Assembly: GCA_903857495.1 (NCBI GenBank)
Contig: CAIOFF010000053.1
Coordinates: forward strand, 1-48,767
Source: an uncultured Holophagaceae bacterium
GTDB taxonomy: Bacteria; Acidobacteriota; Holophagae; Holophagales; Holophagaceae
DNA: 48,767 bases
Direction: 5' to 3'
Positions 43,167-48,767 of this stretch are shown here, piece after piece. Positions within the stretch are counted from its first letter, which is position 1; every line of letters begins with the position of its first letter. The translations under genes and the position numbers were made by a program. The notes under the pieces were generated by a model. The model worked only from the letters and a program-made list of their open reading frames with translations. It made no database searches and was not told the DNA's origin.

Positions 43167-44567
43167 ATGCCGCTGTTCCTGAAATCCAAGGCCGCCGCCA
43201 TCTTCCTGGCGCTCCATGCCGTGGTCCTGTTCCTGGTCCTCGCCACGGCCGGGCTGCCCCTGCGTGCGGAGGAGCCGCGTATCGTGGCGCTGCACGGCCT
43301 CGAGTCCACGGAAGTGCGCAGCCAGGGCTTCACCCTGCCGCGGCCCATGAAGGTCCATGTCTATGCCCGGGGCGCGGGCCTGCGGCGCCTGGGGCACAAC
43401 CGCGGGGAGAGCCCCCTCTTCGCCTATGGTTGGATCCTCAATGCCACCACCCGCGAGGTGGTCTGGCAGATGGATGTGGCCAACTCCCGCCGGGACCGGG
43501 ACTATCTCGTCGCGGACCACTACCTGGACCTGTCCGCGGGCAGCTACGAGGTCTATTACGCCAACCACGCTTTCGGCCAGGGTCTGTTCCTGGCCCAGTG
43601 GACCCGGAACCTCGACCGGCGGGGTCTCCCCGCGAAGCTGTCGGAGCGGCCCAAGGGCTTCCTGGCCGCCTTCGGGGCGGACGAGGCCAGCCTGCTGCGC
43701 CAGTGGCGGAAGCAGGTGGGGAACTACGGCCTGGAGCTCTACCTGCCCGGGGGCGATCCGGCCGAGGTGGGCACCTTCGAGGCACCGCTGCGCTGGGCCC
43801 GCGTGGTGGTCTCGCTGGCGGCCACCCGGGACCAGGGTGAGTGGCAGCAGGCCTTCCACGTGCAGCGCCCGGTGGCCCTGCACATCTACGCCCTGGGCGA
43901 GGGCTCCAAGCGGCGCATGAGCGACTACGGCTGGATCCTGGACGCCCGTACGCGGAAGCGGGTCTGGGAGATGACGCCCGATCTGGCCCAGTACGCCGGC
44001 GGCGCCTCGCGCAACCGGCGCCAGGTGGAGACCATCCAGCTTCCGGCGGGCGACTACGTGGCCACCTTCGTCACGGATGACAGCCACTCCCCCGCGGACT
44101 GGACCTCGGCGCCGCCCTGCGATCCTGGTCTCTATGGCCTGACCCTTTCGCTGCCGAAGCCCGGGGATGTCGGCGCCCTCACCCTGCACGCCGTGCCGGA
44201 GCCGGGGCCCACGCTGGCCGAGCTGGTGCGTGTGGGCAGCAACCAGAACCGCAGCGCCTCCTTCAGCCTCGCCTCAGACCGCTCGGTGCGGATCTACGCC
44301 CTCGGGGAAGCCGGGGACACGGACATGGCGGACACGGCCTGGATCGAGGACGCTGCGGGCAAGCGGGTCTGGGAGATGGTCAAGGCGCAGACCCAACACG
44401 CTGGCGGCGCCGCCAAGAACCGCTTCGTGGACGAGCTGGTGGCCCTGCCGAAGGGCAGCTACACCCTGCACGTGAAGACCGACGACAGCCATGCCTACGG
44501 TGACTGGAACAGCAGCCCTCCCCGGGATCCCGAGAACTACGGCGCGACGGTCTACGGGGTGAAGTGA
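43167..44567 (+). CDS. Exported protein with three tandem repeats, unknown function
   Basis: A 466-residue protein with an N-terminal hydrophobic segment (about 10-30), a signal peptide or anchor, and then three copies of a domain of about 110-150 residues (about 40-192, 210-328, 350-463). Each copy holds V-(H/R)-(V/I)-Y-A, then W-I--A---VW-M, then a glycine-led strand; copies 2 and 3 also share TDDSH---DW-S-PP-DP--YG (304-324, 439-459). The pattern suggests beta-sandwich modules. I know no family for it. The start at 43167 has GGGGAG upstream. The gene ends overlapping the convergent thioesterase gene by 16 bases. Confidence 0.75.
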   Translation: MPLFLKSKAAAIFLALHAVVLFLVLATAGLPLRAEEPRIVALHGLESTEVRSQGFTLPRPMKVHVYARGAGLRRLGHNRGESPLFAYGWILNATTREVVWQMDVANSRRDRDYLVADHYLDLSAGSYEVYYANHAFGQGLFLAQWTRNLDRRGLPAKLSERPKGFLAAFGADEASLLRQWRKQVGNYGLELYLPGGDPAEVGTFEAPLRWARVVVSLAATRDQGEWQQAFHVQRPVALHIYALGEGSKRRMSDYGWILDARTRKRVWEMTPDLAQYAGGASRNRRQVETIQLPAGDYVATFVTDDSHSPADWTSAPPCDPGLYGLTLSLPKPGDVGALTLHAVPEPGPTLAELVRVGSNQNRSASFSLASDRSVRIYALGEAGDTDMADTAWIEDAAGKRVWEMVKAQTQHAGGAAKNRFVDELVALPKGSYTLHVKTDDSHAYGDWNSSPPRDPENYGATVYGVK

Positions 44568-45034
44568 GCCTTCAGCAGGCCGCTCCGCAGGGACCGGAGG
44601 ACCGCCTTCCCATCGGGGATCACCTCGAAGGCAGCGCGGAACGCCTCGGGAATGGCGCAGGCCCGGCCCGCCCCGGCCTCGACGAACACCCAGAGGGTCT
44701 GGGCCTGGGCCAGCACCTTCCGGTCCCGCTCCCGCCAGAGCAGGTAGTGGCGGGTCGAGGCCGTGTCCTCGAAGCCGCTGATCCAGGTCAGCAGGGTCAG
44801 CTCCTCACCCGCGTAGGCCGGCCGCAGGTAGTCGATGTGGTGGGAGCGGACCACCCAGCTGCTGCGGGTCGCCGCGTAGCGTTCCAGGGTCCAGCCCGCC
44901 GCGTCCGAGTGGGCCTGCGCAGCGGCCACCATCCAGCGCAAATACTCCAGGTTGTTGACGTGGCCGTTGCCGTCGATGGCTGCGTCCGGGACAGTGAAGA
45001 TCTGCTGGTAGAGCCCGCGCAGGGTCTCAGGCAT
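44552..45034 (-). CDS. 4HBT-type acyl-CoA thioesterase
   Basis: A 160-residue hot-dog-fold thioesterase of the 4-hydroxybenzoyl-CoA type: DAAIDGNGHVNNLEYLRW (residues 17-34) is the catalytic-loop motif with D21, followed by HHIDYLRPAYAGEELTLLTW. It would release free acid from an acyl-CoA or acyl-ACP; the substrate is unknown. The start at 45034 overlaps the end of the nucleotidase gene by eight bases, so the two are translationally coupled. Its last 16 bases overlap the 3' end of the convergent repeat-protein gene. Confidence 0.88.
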   Translation of the reverse strand: MPETLRGLYQQIFTVPDAAIDGNGHVNNLEYLRWMVAAAQAHSDAAGWTLERYAATRSSWVVRSHHIDYLRPAYAGEELTLLTWISGFEDTASTRHYLLWRERDRKVLAQAQTLWVFVEAGAGRACAIPEAFRAAFEVIPDGKAVLRSLRSGLLKAHFTP

Positions 45035-46469
45035 GGGCGCCGCCGGGATCGTGGGGCAGGCGCCCTCGGGGGGAGCGGAAGTAGGCGTAGGGCGTGGCCA
45101 GGAGGAAGTTCGACACCCGGCTGGTGTAGATGTCCGCATAGCGCTCGATCTGCCGGGTGAGGTGGCTCTTGTCGTTGCCGGCGCGGGTGAGCAGGCCCCA
45201 GCGGGCGTTCGTCAGCTCGGTGCCGGCCTGGGCCAGGGGCGCGATCTCGGCATCCAGGGCCAGGAGCTGGCCGCGCAAGCCCTGAACCTGGGCCTCCAGG
45301 GCGGGTCCGTCGGCCTCGGGGGCGGGGCCGTAGCCCGCGTGCAGGCGCTGCAGGGCCAGGCGGGTCCGGGAGAGGCGGGCCTCCAAGGCGGTTTTGTCTT
45401 CCATGAGGCGCATCAGCTGCTGATCCGTGGCCCGGTAGGCTTCCAGGGCCTCGACCTCGGCCTCCATCTCGCGCAGCACCAGGGCCGTGCGCCAGCTGAG
45501 GGTGCGCTTGCTCACGTGGACATCCCCGAACATGTGGTCGCCCACGTAGAGGATCTCGTCGCCGGAGATGCCGAAGTCCCGCTCGATCTGGCCGGCGGAG
45601 CCACCCAGGTAGAGGCCGCCGGGGCGCAGGGGACCCACCAGGGGGCGCAGCAGGCCGGTCTCGTCCACCACTTCGAAGAAGGGGCCGGACTCGGTGAAGA
45701 AGGCGGGCTTGCGGGCGCTGACCACCACGGCCTCGAAGAGATCGCGCCAGGTCATGCCTGCGGGCAGGTGGCGGTCGTAGGCATGGGCCATCATCTTCGC
45801 CGTGAAGGCCCACTCCGAGTTGGTGATCAGCAGCAGCTTCTTGCCCGCGATCTTCTGGTCCAGCAGGGCCAGGGCAGCCTCGGGATCCTGCACCACAAAG
45901 CGGTCGGGATCGGCGGCGATGGCGGCTTTCAGGTGCCCCTCGAGGTGCTGGGCATCCACCCGGGCCCGGATGTGGCGGTAGAGGCTGGCGTACTCGAAGG
46001 GGCGGGGCAGGGCGCCCCCATCCAGCAGGTCCACGGCCTGGGCGTAGAGGCAGCCTTCAGACAGGGAGAACAGGGTGTTCAGGAAGACCCAGCGGGGGTC
46101 GCTCAGATCCACCAGCACCTGGCTGTAGGCCTTCCGCTGCTCCGCGTAGCCGAGCATCCGGGTGCCGTGCATGGCCCGCTTCACGAAGCCGAAGCGGTTG
46201 GCCTTCACCAGGTTCCCGAGCTCCGTGTCGATCACCAGGCCCCGCGTCACCATGCGGCCGTCGAAGGCGAGCCCATCCATGGGCCAGGCCTCGGCCACCA
46301 GCCGCTCCCGCGCCTGGGCATAGACCATCTGCTCGAAGGCGTCCACCCGGTAGTCCACCAGGGTGTAGTCCATGTCGTAGCCGATGGCGCGCACCGACCG
46401 CAGGTTCAGGGTCCGGTTGCAGAAGATCCCACGGTGGCGTGGCGCTTCGGAGAGGTCTGCGTTCGTCAT
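45027..46469 (-). CDS. HAD-superfamily 5'-nucleotidase (cN-II-like)
   Basis: A 480-residue HAD-IG family 5'-nucleotidase. The nucleophile motif is D32-M-D34-Y-T (YDMDYTLVDY), motif II lies in LLLITNSEWAF, and the metal-binding motif IV is GDHMFGDV, as in cytosolic IMP/GMP-specific nucleotidases. A coiled coil (about 365-430) is inserted near the C-terminus. The start at 46469 was chosen because the longer frame to 46565 would cross the start of the divergent S9 peptidase gene. Coupled to the thioesterase. Confidence 0.88.
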   Translation of the reverse strand: MTNADLSEAPRHRGIFCNRTLNLRSVRAIGYDMDYTLVDYRVDAFEQMVYAQARERLVAEAWPMDGLAFDGRMVTRGLVIDTELGNLVKANRFGFVKRAMHGTRMLGYAEQRKAYSQVLVDLSDPRWVFLNTLFSLSEGCLYAQAVDLLDGGALPRPFEYASLYRHIRARVDAQHLEGHLKAAIAADPDRFVVQDPEAALALLDQKIAGKKLLLITNSEWAFTAKMMAHAYDRHLPAGMTWRDLFEAVVVSARKPAFFTESGPFFEVVDETGLLRPLVGPLRPGGLYLGGSAGQIERDFGISGDEILYVGDHMFGDVHVSKRTLSWRTALVLREMEAEVEALEAYRATDQQLMRLMEDKTALEARLSRTRLALQRLHAGYGPAPEADGPALEAQVQGLRGQLLALDAEIAPLAQAGTELTNARWGLLTRAGNDKSHLTRQIERYADIYTSRVSNFLLATPYAYFRSPRGRLPHDPGGAHA

Positions 46470-46527
46470 GCTCCAGGATACCAAGGCATCGCTGGGCCGT
46501 GCGATCCTGTCCCCGTTCGGAGGTTCC

Positions 46528-48606
46528 ATGTCCCCGCTCTGCCGCTTCCTGCTTCCCCTTCTCATCCTCGCGGTCCCGGCCTTCGCGGCTGAGAAGCGGG
46601 CCTTCCAGATCGAGGACCTCTACCGGCTGAAGGGCGTCCAGCACCTGGCCCTGAGCCCGGACGGATCCCGGCTGGCCTTCGAAGTGTCCAGCCAGGACCT
46701 GAAGGCCTCCAAGCGGGACACCCAGCTCTGGGTGCTGGAGACCGCGACCGGGGCCGCGAAGCAGCTCACTTTCTCGGGCAAGGCCGACACCTCCCCCCTG
46801 TGGTCGAAGGACGGCAAGACCCTCTACTTCCTGTCCACCCGCGAGGGCGGCAATCAGCTCTGGGCCCTGGATGCCAGCGGCGGCGAGGCCCGTAAGGTCA
46901 CGGACTTCGAGCCCGGGGTCGGCGCTCCGAAGCTGCGGCCCGGCGGCGGCGTGGTCTTCGAGGCCTCGGTGTTCCCGGAGGCCATGGCGGACGGCGCCAA
47001 GCACAAGGATCTGAGCGCGAAGCTGGAGTCGGGTCCCGTGCAGGCGCACCTGGCAGACTCGCTGCTCTACCGGCACTGGACCGAGTGGCGGGACTTCCAG
47101 TATTCGCACCTGTTCCGCAGCACTTCCGAAGGCAAGATTGAGGCCCTTACCGCCGGCAAGCAGGACTACCCGGGCTTCTGGCAGACCTGGGACCTGAGTC
47201 CCGACGGCAAGGAGGTCTGTGTCACCGCCAACACCGACCCTGTGCCGGCCCGCAGCACCAACAACGACCTCTTCCTCATCGCCCTCGACGGCGACCGCAC
47301 CCCCCGCCGCATCACTGGCGACAACCCCGCCTCGGACAGCGACCCCAAGTATTCTCCGGACGGGCGCTTCATCGCCTACCGGCTGCAGGTCAAGCCGGGG
47401 CATGAGTCCGACCGCTTCCGCCTGGCCGTCTACGACCGCGCCAAGGGCACGCGGCAGGTGCTCACCGAAGCCATCGACAACTGGGTGGACGCCTTCCAGT
47501 GGTCCGCGGATGGCAAGGCCCTCTGGTTCACCGTGGAGGAGAAGGGCCGCTGGCCCCTGTTCCGCGCCGACGTAGCCTCCGGCAAGAGCGTGCGGATGCT
47601 CGAGGGCCTGAGCATCAAGGAGTTCGCGGTGAGCCCGGACCAGAAGGCGGTCTTCCTCACCAAGACCCGCGTGGGGGAGCCGGTGGAGGTCTGGCGCCAC
47701 ACCTTCGCCTCGGGCGAGACCAGGCGGGTCACGGACTTCAACCAGGCTCTGGCAGCCGAAGTGGACTTCCGGCCTGCGGAGGAGCAGTGGGTCAAGGGGG
47801 CCGACGGCAAGGCCATCCACGTCTTCCTGGTGAAGCCCCACGGCTTCGATCCAGCCAAGAAGTATCCGCTGATCCTGAACGTCCACGGCGGGCCTCAGAT
47901 GATGTGGTCGGACACCCTGCGAGGCGACTGGCAGGTCTATCCTGGCGCGGGTTACATCGTGGCCTTCTCGAATCCACATGGCTCTACGGGCTACGGGCAG
48001 GCCTTCACGGATGCCATCAGCGGGGACTGGGACGGCAAGGTGATGGAAGATGTCGCCAAGGTGGCGGACCACCTCGCGGCGCTGCCTTACGTGGACAAGG
48101 ACCGCATGGGCGCCATGGGCTGGAGCTGGGGCGGCTACGCCATGATGTGGCTGGAGGGCCGCACCACGCGCTTCAAGGCCCTGGCGGCCATGATGGGCGT
48201 CTACGACCTGCGCTCCATGCACGGCACTACCGAGGAGCTGTGGTTCCCGGAGCACGATCTCACGGGCACCCCCTGGGATCAGGCCCAGGCCTATGAGCGC
48301 ATGAACCCCAGCAGTCGGGTACAGGCCTTCAAGACACCCTGCCTCGTCATCACTGGCGAGCGCGACTACCGCGTGCCCTACACGCAGAGCCTGCAGTTCT
48401 TCACCGGCCTGCAGGAGCGGGGCGTGCCCAGCCGCCTCATCGTCTTCAAGAACGACGGCCACTGGCCCGACACCCTGAAGTCCATGCCCGTCTACTACAA
48501 TGCCCACCTGGAGTGGTTCCAGAAATACCTGGGCGGTGAACCCGCCCCCTGGAAGACCGAGGACCTGATCCGGAATCAGGTGTTCACCCATCCTGCTAAA
48601 AAATAA
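46528..48606 (+). CDS. Exported S9-family prolyl oligopeptidase-type peptidase
   Basis: A 692-residue serine peptidase with a signal peptide (MSPLCRFLLPLLILAVPAFA). Residues about 30-420 are a WD40/TolB-like beta-propeller with repeated SPDG-type strands (LALSPDGSRLAF, LSPDGKEV, YSPDGRFI). The C-terminal alpha/beta-hydrolase domain holds the triad Ser533 (GWSWGGY), Asp613 (GERDYRVP) and His645 (NDGHWP). It resembles dipeptidyl-peptidase IV/acylaminoacyl-peptidase enzymes that trim short peptides, probably in the periplasm. GGAGG precedes the ATG. Divergent from the nucleotidase gene. Confidence 0.94.
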   Translation: MSPLCRFLLPLLILAVPAFAAEKRAFQIEDLYRLKGVQHLALSPDGSRLAFEVSSQDLKASKRDTQLWVLETATGAAKQLTFSGKADTSPLWSKDGKTLYFLSTREGGNQLWALDASGGEARKVTDFEPGVGAPKLRPGGGVVFEASVFPEAMADGAKHKDLSAKLESGPVQAHLADSLLYRHWTEWRDFQYSHLFRSTSEGKIEALTAGKQDYPGFWQTWDLSPDGKEVCVTANTDPVPARSTNNDLFLIALDGDRTPRRITGDNPASDSDPKYSPDGRFIAYRLQVKPGHESDRFRLAVYDRAKGTRQVLTEAIDNWVDAFQWSADGKALWFTVEEKGRWPLFRADVASGKSVRMLEGLSIKEFAVSPDQKAVFLTKTRVGEPVEVWRHTFASGETRRVTDFNQALAAEVDFRPAEEQWVKGADGKAIHVFLVKPHGFDPAKKYPLILNVHGGPQMMWSDTLRGDWQVYPGAGYIVAFSNPHGSTGYGQAFTDAISGDWDGKVMEDVAKVADHLAALPYVDKDRMGAMGWSWGGYAMMWLEGRTTRFKALAAMMGVYDLRSMHGTTEELWFPEHDLTGTPWDQAQAYERMNPSSRVQAFKTPCLVITGERDYRVPYTQSLQFFTGLQERGVPSRLIVFKNDGHWPDTLKSMPVYYNAHLEWFQKYLGGEPAPWKTEDLIRNQVFTHPAKK

Positions 48607-48628
48607 GGTTCATCCGGGAATTCCGGGG
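48598..48628 (+). repeat. 31-base repeat, copy 2
   Basis: Matches the minus strand of 20770-20800 at 29 of 31 positions and overlaps the last codons and stop of the S9 peptidase gene. The similarity ends sharply at 48628, just where the IS30-type element seems to begin. Confidence 0.8.
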
Positions 48629-48767
48629 CGGTTTCAAGTTCCAAGTGCAACAGGCTTGGGTGGGTTTGACCAGAAGGCCTGGAAATCAAAAGCGCCTTCT
48701 GGAAGGAAAAGCTCTGCGGGGCATTTCCAGCCGAGGGACTTCCTCGGGCGGACATTGAGGGTCCAGG
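48629..48767 (-). mobile_element. End of an IS30-family insertion sequence (cut by the window)
   Basis: The transposase fragment runs off the right edge. The inner boundary is placed near 48629 because the 31-base repeat is interrupted there; the terminal inverted repeat probably starts with GCGGTTTCAAGTTCC or close to it. The other end and any target duplication lie outside the window. Confidence 0.6.
48634..48767 (-). CDS. IS30-family transposase, C-terminal fragment (partial)
   Basis: The last 43 codons of a transposase, open at the window edge. The visible protein begins WTLNVRPRKSLGWKCPAELF and ends PKPVALGT. LN-RPRK-LG-K-PAE-F is the signature at the end of the DDE domain in IS30-family transposases. 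The stop lies only a few bases from the probable element end, as is usual for this family. Whether the full element is intact cannot be seen. Confidence 0.88.
   Translation of the reverse strand, partial: WTLNVRPRKSLGWKCPAELFLPEGAFDFQAFWSNPPKPVALGT

Overview
The window is GC-rich, gene-dense chromosomal DNA from a flagellated, Gram-negative-type (diderm) bacterium. The diderm envelope is shown by a TolC/adaptor/RND efflux operon, a beta-barrel outer-membrane protein and several secreted proteins. Motility is shown by a flhA-flhF-flhG-fliA-fliM-fliN operon. Gene content and style (fused E1 dehydrogenase, FliY-like FliN, KdpD-like kinase, very high GC) would fit Acidobacteriota of the Holophaga/Geothrix type. 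That placement is inference; there is no rRNA here to test it.

Layout. Bases 1-2450 hold a secreted alpha/beta hydrolase, a small unknown gene, tRNA-Val(GAC) with its terminator, a duplicated tRNA 3' end, and two tiny single-span membrane proteins that share a motif. Bases 2546-6899 carry glmS, a cysteine-rich 4Fe-4S protein and a TPR-containing glycosyltransferase. Bases 7149-14329 are the leftward flagellar operon, with a good candidate sigma-54 promoter just upstream of flhA. Bases 14560-19678 carry yraN, a membrane protein, a 57-residue basic protein, a DEDDh exonuclease coupled to a zinc-ribbon protein, and valS, which contains a perfect 31-base palindrome inside its coding sequence. Bases 19877-26428 hold a lone HlyD-type adaptor, then a leftward kdpD-like/kdpE-like/bioB/hemerythrin operon, divergent from an ammonium transporter. 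Bases 26566-30568 hold a fused E1 dehydrogenase, an outer-membrane protein, a cold-shock protein with a classic terminator, and a small membrane protein. Bases 30720-37746 are a TetR-TolC-MFP-RND-nitroreductase operon. Bases 38125-48606 carry mfd, a DUF2254-like membrane protein, a secreted protein with three repeats, a thioesterase/5'-nucleotidase pair and an S9 peptidase. The last 134 bases are the C-terminal end of an IS30-type transposase.

The most unusual content is non-coding. A family of large imperfect palindromes built from GC(A/G)GAG units at roughly 9-base spacing occurs four times (14958, 20596, 30080, 37773), always between genes. A separate 31-base repeat occurs at 20770 and, on the opposite strand, at 48598, where the IS30 element seems to have inserted exactly at its edge. 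A tandem GTCAGCT-type repeat with distant inverted copies sits upstream of flhA. The rest is mostly housekeeping and accessory genes of recognisable families. I did not find a CRISPR array, a toxin-antitoxin pair, a phage or a complete new defence system.
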